From Sipunculus nudus (taxonomy: Eukaryota; Annelida; Sipuncula; Golfingiida; Sipunculidae), in assembly GCA_026874595.1 (NCBI GenBank), contig CM049319.1:52586917-52650916 (forward strand): a stretch of DNA of 64,000 nt, read 5' to 3'. The translations under genes were made by a program, and so were the position numbers. Of the stretch, positions 22,996 through 36,328 are shown piece after piece (the first letter of the stretch is position 1; the number at the start of each line of letters is the position of its first letter). The notes below the pieces were generated by a model. The model was not told the DNA's origin, made no database searches, and was given only the letters and a program-made list of their open reading frames with translations.

Positions 22996-25605
22996 TTTTT
23001 AGCTCAGCTGACTATAAGTCATCTGAGCTATAGTCGTGGTCCTTTGTCCGTCGGCTGTCCGTCCGTCCGTTAAACTGGCACATTTTGAAACCGTAAGACC
23101 TAGGAATCCAAAATTCGGCATAATGTTAGATGTCCAAAAGATCTCCTACCAAGCCGAAAACTGGATCTTTGCGACTTTGATCCTTTAAGAAATTTAGGAA
23201 AAACCTCAATTTTTTATTAAAAACCTATTTTCACACTTCAGGACTGCCTAATATCAAAACCACTCATCTGTTTTTCCTCATATTTACCATAAATATTCCT
23301 AGCTCTATATAGTTCCTATGTACATGCCAGAATTTAGGTCTGTATTATATAATTTAAAAAAGTTATTGGCCCAAACATAATGCATTTTGTAAAAAATCAG
23401 GAAAGATATTTGATCACCTAACACAAAACATGTTAAAGCTAAGGACTTTTTTTTCCAGTAATATAACTTTAATTAATAAAAATTAAATTGTATACCCAAA
23501 ATTAGATCAAAATCTTTTAATTTTTTTTAAAATATAAGCAAAAATAAAAAATTGGTACCTTAAATTTTGCCCAACTTTGACCATGGCACATTTTTTTCCT
23601 GTAACTGCTGTGGATTTAATTTTCACAGCATTTCATCTGTTAACACCAAAAATTTGAAACCAGTTGATCAAAAACAGAAGATTTTATTCAAGTTTTCAAG
23701 CACCATGTCACATATAATTTACATCAAGCTAGTGTTATGCAGTTTGCAAGAGCTCAGCTCCCCAGCTTCAGCTCTCAGTTCCTTAATTTTGGCATACAGT
23801 TAGATGTCTCCAAAATACCCTACCATGCCAAGAATTTGGTCACTAGGACTTAATTCCTTTTAGATATTAATGAAAAACTTCAATTTTCCATTAAAAACCC
23901 ATTGTAACAATTTAAGACTGCCTAATATCAAAACCACTGATCTGACTTTGATCATATATAATATACATATTTTTCTATACATTCGCTATGCACATGCTAG
24001 AAATGATGTCAGTATTGCATAATTGTTTTAAGTTATGGGCCCAAACATAATGCACTTTGTAAAAAATCAAGAAATATATTTACTCCCTTAACAAGAGGAT
24101 TGCTGAAGCCAGAGATTTTTTGTCAGGGATGTAACATTATTTAATCAAGATTCAATTGAATACCCAAAACTAGTTCTGAATTTTTCAAATTTTATAAGTT
24201 ATTAGTATATATATAAAATTAGTACCTTAAATTTTGCCCCAATTTGACCATGGCACATTTGTTTCCTGTGAGCACTGTTGATATAATTTTAATATCATGC
24301 ATACAAAAGGATTTCAGCTTTTTAGTTAAGAAAGCTGAAAGAAAATGGCCAAAAATTGTAGCTTTTATTAATGTTTTTATGAGACCATGTCAAAACCAGA
24401 CTGTCCAAAGCCCCTATTCAGTCACCTGTATGTTGACCTTATTGACCTTTCAGCAAATTATGCACACTTGAGGGAGGCATACACTGGGGCAGCCAGGCAG
24501 CTCATGGCCAGCCACAGTTGATCCAGGTGTCCAACCCAACTTATCTAGTAGTTGTTTTGACCAACAACATAACAAGAAACTATAAATTAATCAATTTTTA
24601 TTGGTTTTTAATAACAAATTAAAGAAAAATTAATAGAAAAGGAATTTGTTAGTTGATGAGTAACAGGAAATTAACTTGCAGTTACTGATGATGTAAGAAT
24701 ATTGTATGGATGGTAGAATGTCAAGTATTCCAAATAACACCATGCAGTCACCTATGGTATTTTTCAGTTCAATTTTTTAATGATAACAAAAATAAATCAT
24801 ATTATTCATTACCAATCATTAGGGATCATATGAAGGAAATTAATGATAGACAAAGATGCAGTTGATAATATTAATCTAGATTCCTACTGTGTTTAGTGTG
24901 TTGATTGATATGAAAGTAGTCCAAAGTGAATATATTACATTTATTTGTTTTAATATAAATAAAAGTCATAAAACTAGGTACTCATGGTCATTATTTAAAT
25001 TTGTGAATTTTGTATATTCTGGATTCTCAACATCATTGATTGGCTAAAACTGAATAAATACCAGACATGGTGCTAATACTTTGCAAATGTATTTGAATAC
25101 AAATATGAATCATTATAAAATTTCTCTCATAAGAATGGGAATTAAAGTAAAAATGAAAGTATTTGAATACCAGTGCAAATGCTTTCAAAATATATTCATG
25201 AATGCATTCATGAATATATTCTATAATATTATTTTAATAATCATATCAGTTATATTTTGTTTTAAAAAAAATCATGATTTTCTTATTATTTTTAATAAAA
25301 ATTATATTTCGCACAATATTTGTTATTAAATTTTAATAAATAGTTAAACTCTTATATTATATTATAAGTTATATGGCTAAGTAAGAATCTGTGTGACAAT
25401 AGCACTCCATTTGTCAATAAAATAAATGAAATCAATCCTCTTCCCTGTCTCCAAAGATACTATCAAAATCATACATAAGCTAAACACCAACAACTCATAA
25501 TAAAGCTTTTATTTATTACCACACAAAACCAGCATGTGCCTCATTTCCAAATCATATTTTTTTATCATATTTAACAGCTGAGCGCCGTGACCCATGGGTC
25601 CCTTG
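22996..25605 (+). mobile_element. Family 1 Helentron-like element, copy 3
   Basis: The 5' hairpin is at 23000-23030, followed by a short GTCC tract. The 3' end has CAGCTGAGC, the perfect palindrome GACCCATGGGTC, then CTTG and TTTT. It is closely similar to copy 1 from about 23600 to the end, so both probably come from one recent source. Confidence 0.7.
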
Positions 25606-26056
25606 TTTTGTGAAAGAATTCAAATTTATGCTATTTCTTCTGCTATGACAGTCCATGCAGTTAAAACAAGAATGATACATTTCTGCTATGCTGCAGAAAA
25701 TGTTGAGTACATGCAATTACACTTGGGTGTCCACACCAAACGCTACGCTGCAAAACAAAACTAATAAAAGTTCAATTTTCTCCCCTTTGCAGAGCCGGAA
25801 AAATTGCCCAGTTGTTTATTCAGTATAGTATTTGCAGTGCTGTGCAGGCTGCGCAGCACCGCACAGCGCTGCAAAGTAAAGTGCAGCTCATTGTCCAGTA
25901 TCGCCGGGCCTTTAATTATGCACCTTTACTGTCATTGCTTCATTGCAAGGTGTCTTTGCAGTAGATTATATCCTTTTATTCCTTATTCTTCATGTATGAA
26001 AATAATCCTGTTTCAGGATCAGCTGATTATATTTATTTGTTATGCTTATGTTTCAG

Positions 26057-26170
26057 GGCAGGTGGTCTGATGCAGTGAACATGTATGTGTCAACTTTGTC
26101 CATGTCACCAGGGTTGGAACCAGCAAGAACAAGGCTGCATGCCATTGTGTGTGACCACCTGTATGGTTAA
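26057..26170 (+). CDS. TTC17: TTC17 orthologue, terminal exon with stop
   Basis: After the acceptor TGTTTCAG, 37 codons encode GRWSDAVNMYVSTLSMSPGL followed by EPARTRLHAIVC and a short tail, then TAA at 26168-26170. GRWSDAVNMYVSTLSMSP completes the TPR begun in the previous exon. The E-P-A-x-x-R-L-x-x-I-x-C end fits the last helix of TTC17. The four exons together give 152 residues, the C-terminal end only; most of the protein must lie upstream of the window or in exons I could not recognise. A longer open frame here (26085-26423) is in another phase and is not the gene. Confidence 0.87.
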   Translation, partial: GRWSDAVNMYVSTLSMSPGLEPARTRLHAIVCDHLYG

Positions 26171-26373
26171 GAGGTCAGAGGTCAAGCTGTTTCTGTCGGA
26201 ATATGACAACTCAAGGAATGTTGCTGTACACCCATGTACTGATGTTGTAATTGGGAAGCATGTTTCTGGTTCAGTAGAGCAAGATATATATCAGGAAAAA
26301 GTGGCCCCTGTAAGGATTGCAGGATTGAAATTTGGTTGTAATGTAAAATCAGCAGTGAAAAAAAAGGTCAGAG

Positions 26374-26830
26374 GCAAAAATGGTAGAAAAGAAAATGGCT
26401 CACGAAGAAACAGCAGAAAATAAAATGGAATCAAAAGGAGAAGAAGTAATACGTGGCACATTCAGAAATGAAAATGATATTAGCCCTTTCAAAATGGCTG
26501 AAAAGAAAATGGCACATACAGAAATGACACAATATATTGAAGCCATGAAAAATGACCCAAAAAAAATGACACAAGCAAAAATTACAAAAATATATTGACA
26601 CACTTGGAAAAAAGGCTGGAAGAAATGTGTGTGATATTGCCAATGGCAAATTAAGGAATGACAGAAAAGAGAATGACATAGTAAAATGACTGATTATATC
26701 AGCAGATTCAGAAATTAAAAAATGACAGTTTATATTGGCACATTCAAAAAAGGCGTAAAAGAAAATGGCACATATGATACTGGCTCATTCAAAAGTGGCA
26801 AAAATGAGAAAATGGTACAAACAAAATTGA
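26374..26830 (+). repeat. A-rich degenerate minisatellite in probable TTC17 3' UTR
   Basis: Repeated phrases GAAAATGGCACATA, AAAATGGCTGAAAAG and ATATTGGCACATTC recur with irregular spacing. It follows the TTC17 stop by about 200 bp. An AATAAA at 26419-26424 lies within it and could be an early polyadenylation signal. Confidence 0.45.
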
Positions 26831-28339
26831 CAGGTCGTATTTGATATTCAGATATGGCAGCAAAGAATGTAACCCTGCAAACATTTGCTGAAATTAAAAT
26901 GCATATTTTTACCCGTTAGTCTGTCAACTGCACACACTTCTAATGCTCAGCTGAAAGCCACAAGGAGAAACTCTACAACACATCCAGCAAATGAAAAAAA
27001 AAAAGAACCATGGGTTTTTATAAAAGTTGTTTAAATTCAGTGATATACATACAAATTTGCCAGTATAATATATATCCATTATTTTCATAACACAGGTGAA
27101 TATGGGAAAAGAAACACAGTACTGAAAGAATCATTAGTTATATAATTTTTTAAAAAATTGTAAAATATTTTGTTTTGATCTGTATTCTTGTTTGCAACAC
27201 ACATACTGTTTCCTTCTCCATATGTCAGTAATTGCCTTATCTTTTATTTTTTGTTGATAGTTACTTTATGATAGCTTACCTCATGTAGTATGAACAACAG
27301 ACCCAGATGGACTCTGTGTGTTTGAAAATATTGGTTTGCTCATGGCATACCCAGAGACCAAGCCCAAGCTTTCAGCTATGTTGGTGGTATCATGACCAAA
27401 ACTGCTGTGCAACAGTGCTCTGCAAGAGCTTACATAAGTGCAGTGCAGGTTGTGCCATTGCCTGTGTTACCTGTGAAAATTTGTATACACAAGGCAGTAA
27501 AGAAAATTTGAGGCCAAGAGGAGCACTGTTTAAATCTGTCAATATGTAGATCTCAGTGACATTGTTCGGCCAGTATTCTCTATGTTTATTTGATTTTAGA
27601 CATAAAGCTCAAGTTTATATACATATGTAGCACAAGTTCAGGATCAGTACAATGGAGGTTATGTTTTCATCCTTATTTATCTGCCTTAATTCTGTTTGTC
27701 TGTATGTCTCTGCATATTTGACTGTGTACACAATTTCTCCAGCAGTCATGGTTACATAACAGTAACATTTGGTGGAGATTACTGGAGATGTTAGAGATGG
27801 TTTTGGAATATATCAAACCCAGGTGTTGATACAAGGATGACACCTGTGGGACAAAATGCAAACTGTAAGCAAGATGGGTCTCCAACATAGAAGTAAATTT
27901 GAGAGCTAATTGACCTATCCACCACAGCCCTAATGCTCCGCCCTTTTAACTTATTATTATAATGAGCCCCCAGAACGCTCCTACACAGAAGGTCTTCCAT
28001 GCCCATGGTAGCGAGAGCTGCTTATAATATAAAAATGACATCACAAAGGTCGATGTCGCATGACATCGTATTGATTGACAACATCAACTCGTATCACTTG
28101 ACCATTGTTTACTATTTTGCAGTCATAAATTATGAGTTCTGTCTTTCAATATTTTGGATTATTTGTCCCATACGAATTGACACTTTACAATGTTTGAGGC
28201 CACCTGATTGGTTGCTCATTAGTCCAATGCTTATGATTATTCATTGAATGAATATGCGATTAAGGTCACATAGAGTTCATGGATAGGTCAATTTATTAAT
28301 TAGTCAGTGTGCCATGATAAGAGATATGCCATAATGAAA
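26831..28339 (+). other. No gene seen; possible TTC17 3' UTR
   Basis: AT-rich sequence without exon signals. Short open frames at 27307-27549 and 27999-28247 show no recognisable family. Confidence 0.35.
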
Positions 28340-28513
28340 TACAGTAAAACTTCACCTAACGACCTCTATTAAAGGACAACCTCAAAATAAAGACCACTTT
28401 TTCACAGTCCCAGTTCTTGTCAGCTCTTTCTATACAAGACCTTGCTTAGACAGCCACTTGCGACCACTTTATGGAGGTCCTGTTAGTTATCATAATATCG
28501 AGGTTTCATTGTA
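28340..28513. mobile_element. Short Tc1/mariner-like MITE
   Basis: It begins TACAGTAAAACTTCACCTAA and ends CGAGGTTTCATTGTA, with TA at both edges and a length of 174 bp. It is related to copies at 9736 and 42673. Confidence 0.65.
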
Positions 28514-30329
28514 TTTTAATTTTGTACAACTACTGAGGTAGGCTTGGTGTTCGTCAGGTTTTCAAATTTGTGATATTCGCAAATGGGGAAAATTTTTGAA
28601 ATAGTATCCCACAATACTTTGTAACAGGATATCCTTTTGTTCTCCAATAACAACTATAAACAACTCCAGTGATCATGAAAATAAAACAGATATATTTATA
28701 TAATAATTTTGCATAGCTACCTCTGTTTTAGAGTTAATTCTTTCTTTTATATTATTATTTTTATTTCTTTTTTTATTTTTTTTTATTTGTATGCTCCCCC
28801 AGTATAATTTCTTTATTTTATCAAGCAAAACAGGTGTTGCAGTGGGTTGTTATTTAAGTTGTGATCAGCAGGATACAGTTCAGAAAAAAAAATATGTAAT
28901 ACAGATTATTATACTGGAAATATATAACTCTGTCATCTACATCTGAGATAATTACAAGCCATGTTTCCTAGTGCGTGTAGATGTGTTTATGCGTGAAAAA
29001 TGGCTCATTTGATTTTGTAAGTGTGGTGTTTCCATCAGCGTATATGCCTGAAAATGACCATAGGAGCGATATTTCATGCATAATTTCTGTGTGAACTCAG
29101 GGATTGGGGTAAAATGACTCCCCCCCCCCCCCCCCCCTCACAACCATCTTTTTTAGGAAGACCTGCAGCTTAATCCACTCTACCATTATACATGTCTGCC
29201 AGTTCACACATATATGCGCACATGGAAACTTGGCCTCGTATTTATTGTAGTAACAGGTTGAAAGCACAAGCAAATGGAATTTTCCTTTGGTAGTTTATGG
29301 CATGAAATTTTGCCAGATATATATGATTTGTGTAACTTTTAGAGGCTTATTTAATCTTTATTCCTTATAAGAAGGCACAAATGCTCACTGCCTTTTGTTT
29401 ATTTTGATACCTGGTAATTAATTTGTCAATAACAGGATTTTATTCAGAATAAGAATGAAAATAAGGGAAGGGTTAAAAAAAATTAACAGGATATAATTAA
29501 CACTGTATATATAACAGCACCATTACATTGATGTGAACAAAACTGTTTTTAAGTGATGTTATTTCTTATGTTTAACTGTGATATACACTAATCAGGCAAA
29601 TGCACCTTTTGGTGACATTTTCTCTGTTTTTCCATTATATTTGTAAAATGTTTTGGAACTAAATGGCAAACTTAAAAATATGTTGAAGTTTAATAAAGAC
29701 AGCAATATTTATCTGAACATTGCCTCAGCATTGTTTTGTAGTGTATTGAGTGTTTGGCCATATGTGCACCTGGATCACATCTAAATCAGATAAACCAATC
29801 TGGATAAGTTTCTTTAGTCTTGAAGTAGCATGCCTTGCATCCGCACTGTAGTCCACTTTACTAAAGCTTAAATCGGTTTATTCAATTCAATGTGTTTTTT
29901 ATCTGCGCTTGGTTTTTAATTTTGATTAACTATGACACAAAACATTTCGCAGAAGGATTAGGTCAAACGGTAGAAAACCAGACTTGTGCAGAAAAGAAAA
30001 AGATTTGCCTGTGCACACTAGGAACCATTTAACTCCAAAGCGGGCAAAAGTTAACCAAACTGCATTAGACCAGCTTTCAAGCAGACTACACTGACCTCAT
30101 ATGGATTAGTGGCCCAGTGTGGACAGAGTAAACCGACTTATGATCCGGATTATTTGCTAGTGCGGGTATGGCCTTTGATGGTTTGAGAGATGTAATTATA
30201 ATAGCCCAATGCAATCTGTAGCTTTCAACCTGAGGTGTGTTTTGTTATGAATCACAATTTTTATCCACGGTCACCCTGGAAAATGCCTGAAATATCATGA
30301 ACTGAAGATGTGGTGTCCCTTTTTTCAGG
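28514..30329. other. No gene; polyC tract and weak TIR element
   Basis: A long C-run lies near 29120-29137. At 29831 GCCTTGCATCCGCACT and, inverted near 30160-30172, GCCATACCCGCACT may be the ends of an old element of about 340 bp. No coding signal was found. Confidence 0.3.
29692..29697 (+). promoter_or_regulatory. Candidate polyadenylation signal AATAAA
   Basis: AATAAA is followed 35-60 bp later by a GT-rich stretch (TTGTTTTGTAGTG). If used by TTC17 it would give a 3' UTR of about 3.5 kb. This is inference from position only. Confidence 0.3.
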
Positions 30330-30925
30330 CTGGGAAAAATTGGGGAAATTTTAAGAATACCAAAAATAGGGGAAGTTTTCATCAGTCTGTATAGGAACAT
30401 TTAAAATTGGTAAGGGTTCATCAGTCTGCTTGAGGCAAGAACACCTAAAATTGTAAGAAGTTTGCATGCAGTTGTTTGAGTTAGTCTAAAATTGGGGAAG
30501 TTTACATCAGTCTCTTGGTGAATGTTTAAATTGGAGAAGTTTTATCAGTCTGTTTAAGAAAACCTAAAATTGGGGAGGTTTTCTTGAGTCTGTTTAAGAA
30601 TACCTAAGATTGGGGAAGTTTCATCAGCCTGATTAAGAATGTCTAAAATTAGGGAAGTTTTTTCAGTCTTTAAGAATGCCTAAAATTGGAGAAGTTTTCA
30701 TCAGCCTGATTAAGAATGTCTAGAATTGGGGAAGTTTTTATCAGTTTGTTTAAGAATGCCTAAAATTAGGGAAGCTTTCATCTGTCTGTTTAAGAACTCC
30801 TTAAATTGGTGGTTTTCATCAGTCTGTATAAGAATGCCTAAAATTTGAGAAGTTTTCATCAGCCTGTTTAAGAATGCCTAAAATTGGGAAAGTTTTCAAC
30901 ATGCCTAAAACTGGGTATGTTTGCA
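30330..30925 (+). repeat. Minisatellite, about 40-bp unit
   Basis: About 15 degenerate tandem units resemble TTTAAGAATGCCTAAAATTG followed by GGGAAGTTTTCATCAGTCTG. Units differ by small indels. It lies in the TTC17-TCTN intergenic gap. Confidence 0.8.
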
Positions 30926-32206
30926 TAAGCGTGTCCACTGGATGGATGACTGACTACATTGGATGTGTTACAGTGCATCATCTTAAGCCAGCGATACACA
31001 AGGGAATTTTTCAGGGAACATGCTTGTTGCGTAACATGTTGCTTATGTGTATGGCAAAATGTTTTATATTTCAAGAGTTCTGTATGTTTGGAATACAGAA
31101 CATGTAAACATGTTTCACAGTATCAGGTTACCTTTATAGGTTTGAGCCAATAGAATTACAGGATTTAAGGTCACAGCACTTTGGATGCCTAGAGCTGAAA
31201 AATATAGCTTAAAAAGAGGGAAAAAGCAAAATAGTTGTATGGGGCACTTTCATGTGTGTTTGTGTGTGGGGGGGGGGTTCATGTTTCAAGGAAATTAACT
31301 TGTGGAGCAACATGGTGCGCAACAGATTCCCATAGACGTATGTGTGGCCGGCTTCAGGTGTTACTGCAACAACATGATCTGTTGACTGGAAATATGTCAA
31401 AATAAATTTTCAAAATAAAAAGTTTTCAAAATTCACCAGGGAAATATTTTGAAATTTTATTTTCATAAAATTATATGAAGTCCACCATAAGCAGAATTAT
31501 ATTATACAGATCAAAAATGGGTACTGATTTATACATGGAGTTAAGATTTTGGTCAGGAAATCCATAAAAATGAACAGGCAGTAGTATTCATTGGCTGCAT
31601 AGCCAAATGTACATGCATCCATACATTCACACATATATGGTACTACAAGAACTGAGGGTAAGAAGGGAGTGTGTTAATTTCCTTTGAGCTGGAGTCTTTT
31701 GAAAACAGATTCCCAATCTGTTAGTAAATAGACAAACAGATTTAAGTTCATCCACTTTGGTTTCTATAAATATTTTATCCCCATTATTAGCATGTTTCTG
31801 CAAATCATGATTTAAATCTTACTTCTATATATAAAAAATGGTACTTTTCATTTTTGTGGTCCAGAGTATTACCTAAACCAAACATTGTGTTATTTCTAAA
31901 TTTTATATTCTGTAAATGGTTCAACATGTCAGTGTGTATGTTATTAAGAGGTGGTAAGAATTTCTATGATGGGACTTTATTTTTCTTATTGACAGGGCCT
32001 GATTTCTCAAGCCCTTACCTCCAAGTATAAGTCCAGGCCATTAAATCAACCTAGTCAGAATTCTTGAAAAAGTTTGAAATGTATCCTCTAGTCCATATCT
32101 TGATTTACGTACTTCACCACTAACTAACATGTTTAAGAAAGTAAATTTATGGCCACTTACAATACTGAAGGTCAGATGCAGTTCATGAAATAACTTTAAT
32201 TGAAAA
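30926..32206. other. No gene seen
   Basis: AT-rich intergenic sequence with a short G-run near 31268. No exon, RNA gene or clear element end was found. Confidence 0.4.
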
Positions 32207-33387
32207 CTAAAATACAGGTAGTCGACAAGCGACTACATGTAATCGCCAAAATCAGAGTAGGACGGATGAAGTGAGGCATGGTTTGAGTGGCAGGGGAAAT
32301 AGAGTTACATGTGTTCATATTAGAATGGATCTCTGCCACATAAACATGATTGTAGGTGGCGCCACCTGTTATTTGAACAAAAACTATCCAAGATGTATAC
32401 ACATGCAAAATGTCAGGTATGAAAAGTCAAACCACTGCAGAGATATGTGATTTTATCCCACAGCAGACAAACAGATGGACGCTGTGCAAAAATGGCAGCA
32501 GGTGGCGCCACCATTTTTGTGTATGTTATAAAGCTATCCAAGGGCTACATTTGTGTAAATGTTTTTTCCTGATTGGTCAAACGAGTCCGGAGATAGAAGC
32601 ATTAATGTCTGCAGCGTGAACATGAATGAAGCTGGCGCCACCTGTCACAAAATCAAGAAAGCTATCCAGGATGCATACGCATGCCGAATTACAGGCAATT
32701 TGGTCAAACCACTGCAGAGATATGAGTGATTTTGACCCAAGGCAGACAAACAGATGGACACTGTGCAAAAATGGCTGCAGGTTGCGCCACCATTTTTGTG
32801 TATGTTATAAAGCTATCAAAGGGCTACATTTGTGTAAAAAAAATTCTGATTGGTCAAACGGTTCCCGAGATATGAGCTTGGATGTCTGCAGCGTCAACGT
32901 GAATGTAGGTGGCGCCACCTGTCATACAATCAAGAAAGCTATCTAGGATGTATACGCATGCCGAATTTTAGGTGAATTAGTCAAACCACTGCAGAGATAT
33001 GAGTGATTTTAACCCAAGGCAGACAAACAGATGGACGCTGTGCAAAAATGGCTGCAGGTGGCGCCACCTTTTTTGTGTATGTTATAAAGCTATCCAAGGG
33101 CTACATTTGTGTAAAATGTTTTTCCTGATCGGCCAAACGGTTCCCGAGATATGTTGGTTTATGTGTGGAAACAGACGCACAAAGGGACGCTGGGCAGAGA
33201 GGATAGGTCAGAGGTCAAGGCCACTTGGTTAGGCACCAGTTCACATGTGACCCGATAATTTGTGAAAGTTTCGGAAAAATCCGTCCAGTAGTCTCAGAGG
33301 AGTTTGCCAGAAACAAACGCGGCGGCGGCGGCGGCGGAACCCGGTCAAAAAACATAGTATCCGCAAAACTTCGTTTTGGCGGATACA
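32207..33387 (-). mobile_element. Family 2 Helentron-like element, copy 2c
   Basis: Read on the minus strand, it starts TTGTATCCGCCAAAACG, then a GCC-repeat tract (reverse of 33319-33337). It has about 280-bp units with paired GGTGGCGCCACC palindromes, and it ends with the hairpin GTAGTCGCTTGTCGACTAC (reverse of 32218-32236). The last bases are TTAG then TTTT, a variant of CTAG. Confidence 0.75.
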
Positions 33388-33592
33388 ATTAATAGCCGAA
33401 TACCCATCATTTTTTACATAGGACCTTTGTCATCCAGGTTTTTAGTTACACAAAATTGCAGCCCCCATTAGCAGTTTAAGAAATCGGGAGAAATAAACTT
33501 GTCTGGGTTCGATAAGGGTGCGGAGATAAGACACAAAGCTGCTCCAAGGAAAGCGTCCAGCCAAGAATCTATCTGCATGCAGGTAATGGTAT

Positions 33593-33986
33593 ACTGTGGT
33601 TGCCTTATTATTTGCGAGGGTTTTAATGTCGTGTTATTCGCAAATGTAAAATTATCGCGAATATGAAACCCTTGGAAAAAGATGCCCAATCACCTTAGAT
33701 GACCTCTGAAAACATCAGCAAACTTATTTGTGCCTGGTATTTGAAATTGGCCAATGCATTAGCCATTCACACAGACTATATTACACATCGACTGTGATAA
33801 CTAGTCCTGATTTAATGACGGAACCAAAAATCAGTTAGTTATTGTCGGATTTTTCTAAGTTTTAATCAATATAGATCCTGCTATTTAACAGGTTCTGGTG
33901 CAATCATGAAAATGAAACCCTCACAAAATATTAAAAATGAAGAAATCTTGAAATTTCAGCCTCGCGAAAATAAAGCCAACCACAGT
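33593..33986. mobile_element. MITE with CTGTGGTTG terminal repeats
   Basis: The left end CTGTGGTTGCCTTATTATTT and the right end (inverted) CTGTGGTTGGCTTTATTTTC form an imperfect TIR of about 26 bp. It is 394 bp with no coding capacity. A right-end relative lies near 5910-5944. Confidence 0.65.
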
Positions 33987-34015
33987 TTGTATCAGGCAAA
34001 GTTAAATGTGGAATA

Positions 34016-35330
34016 AGGCCCCTTTTCCATGCGCGCGTGTCCGCGCGCTGAAAAAAATCGCGCTGAATTGAGCTTTTCCATTTGCGTACGCTCCCGAGGC
34101 AGCGAAAATCTTGCGCTTCTAAAGAAGCAATTGATTTTCACGCTGCCAGCTTTGACCGTGTATGATATATATATATATTAGACACCAGATGGCGGTTCGT
34201 TGTCTGCTGAAAGAAACGTGCGTATAATGTGACAAGCAGCCAACCAGATGCTTATAACAAACACTCGACAGGCATCATGGCTCCGCCCATTGCTGCGCTT
34301 CAAGCGCCGTTTGAAGACAGTTAACGGTGGAATTTTAATTGCTCCCTCTGTATTCTCGCATCACAGATCGATTCGATTATGACATTATGACTGTGTTAGC
34401 GTAGACATGTATCTGTTGTCTGCAGAACTGAAACCAGCAAGCGAGGTGTGCACTTAGCCTAAGCCTTTGTTGTTATGTTTCGTTTTAATTATAGCTCACC
34501 GGCCGGGCATCCCATGTACCAAAGGCCTTAAGCAAAACACGTCTGGGGCAATTCTCTCTTAGCCTGTGGTTACCAGGGCGATGAGCTGTCACTCAAAACG
34601 AAATCATCATGATTTGCTCCGTGTGTTCCTCGCTTGGCTCTGTCTTCCAGCACAAGGTCTCATCTGATTGGACAAAAATACAGTGCTCCCCTCTGGTGTT
34701 GCAATTCAGGATACGAGGTCATAACAAACAGCGCTTACGATATAGGAAGTAGGCCTATAGTTAAAGCGCTGTGTAAAGAGCGTACCATTTGCGCGGAATA
34801 CCCCCTTTCGGTGACGTGTTTTCACAAGGGATTCCCCGCCCAAAAGCCTTCCCGGCATCATGTGGAGCATGTGCCTGTTATGTACAGTTCACTGTATGCA
34901 TGTATACATTTAAAATTTCGTTATATTTGTGGGAATGCACAGTTCTTATTACGGTATAGTGTGCTCTCGACAGGCCGATGGGGGTCATATATAGGCCTTA
35001 AGAGATTATTTACTTTCCGTAATATTTAACATCCCGCAGCACATATGTATGTTTATATAAAATATATATAATCATGAATTAAAGTAGACGAGCAGAACAG
35101 CTGTTAAGTATGATTTGTCGCAATGCATGATAGAAGCCTATGCTGGGGCGTCCTCAAACAGACTGCATTCTCGTCCTTGCCTTCCACAAGAAGGCTCACC
35201 CGCGCGCGTTTCCGCGTGCATGGAAGAGGGACATGATTTACACCGGTTCGACTTTTCCGCGCGCATGGAAAAGGTATACCTGATTAACACTTAAGCGATT
35301 TTTTCCATGCGCGCATGGAAAAGGCCCCTA
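34016..35330. mobile_element. 1.3-kb TIR element with CATGCGCGC palindromes
   Basis: The left end CCTTTTCCATGCGCGC (34022-34037) is matched inverted at the right end (about 35305-35324). Inside the right end, palindromes CCATGCGCGCATGG and related GCGCGC/CATGGAA blocks recur at about 35200, 35260 and 35305. A 131-codon frame (34634-35029) has no recognisable family, so the element is probably non-autonomous. No clear target duplication was found. Confidence 0.6.
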
Positions 35331-36328
35331 ACGCTTATTTCGGAACATGTCCAGATTATGGTAGGATTATTCTACATGATATTTATTAGATTTCATTTAG
35401 ATATTTTTCTCGTCTGTTAATTAATGTATGAATAAAACCTTCCTTTTAAGATAAAAAAAAAGAACAAGACAAAAATGAAAATGTAGGATGGACTTTAATA
35501 AGCACCATACATTCATAATGTATAAAGATGATTCAGTTATTTACAATATTTACATACTTATGACAGTGCAACATTAAGACAGGGGTGGAGTGTTTCATAA
35601 AACTATTTAATAAATAAATTCAAAATAAGACATTCAGGCTATTATTCATTGTTTTACAATTTTGTGTCCCAGTTTGCCTAAATTTCTTAAGAGAATATAG
35701 AAAATGGATTTAATGTTGTATTGATTACATACAACATGGCAAGTTTCAAGTGAATTTTGGTATTTTTCCTGATAACCTAGCAAAATTTCACATATTTTGA
35801 TTCAACTGGTAAATTTTTTTATAATATTCAAAATTTCTTCTGCTCAAACTGTATTTATGGTTCACAGAGTCCTCCTTATTTTCTTGGCAAGAACAAACTC
35901 TGATTAAAGAACAAGATCGTTAATTCCATATTCAGATAACAGATGGCAGCACTTCCTTGGTGTCCTGTACCATTTTGCCAGACCACAACAAATTATCCCT
36001 CGTGTAGAACACCTGGGCACCTGCTGACAGAGTATTTACTTCATGCCCAGCTAGGGCAGGGCACCTGGGCACCTGCTGATTGTCTTTCTTTGCCACCACA
36101 TTTTATACCTAAAAAGCAGCCTTAACAATTTTGAATCCAGTTTTTATGAACCATGTCAATATAAATTGTTATTTTACTGTATGATTTGAAAAAAATATAT
36201 AAGAATGTGCTGGTTAGCTACTCTGTATTTTAATTAACACATTTTCAAGGTACATGAACAAAGTACATGTTGATTGACAAAACTGATAAATTGTGCTCAG
36301 ATCAGTATAAGAGAAACTATACATTTTC
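35331..36328. other. No gene seen
   Basis: AT-rich intergenic sequence. A 60-codon frame at 35943-36125 contains a short internal duplication (CACCTGGGCACCTGCTGA) and no family resemblance. Confidence 0.4.

Noticed and set aside
25804-26070. 88-codon frame before the last TTC17 exon
   Set aside because: It runs through the polypyrimidine tract and acceptor and shows no family resemblance.
26085-26423. 112-codon frame across the last TTC17 exon
   Set aside because: It is in a different phase from the TPR-encoding exon, and its tail is made of minisatellite sequence.
30330-30925. Possible CRISPR-like array
   Set aside because: Units are contiguous and degenerate with no constant repeat and unique spacers; the genome is eukaryotic.
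34634-35029. 131-codon frame inside the 1.3-kb TIR element
   Set aside because: No motif of any transposase or other family, and no compositional sign of coding.
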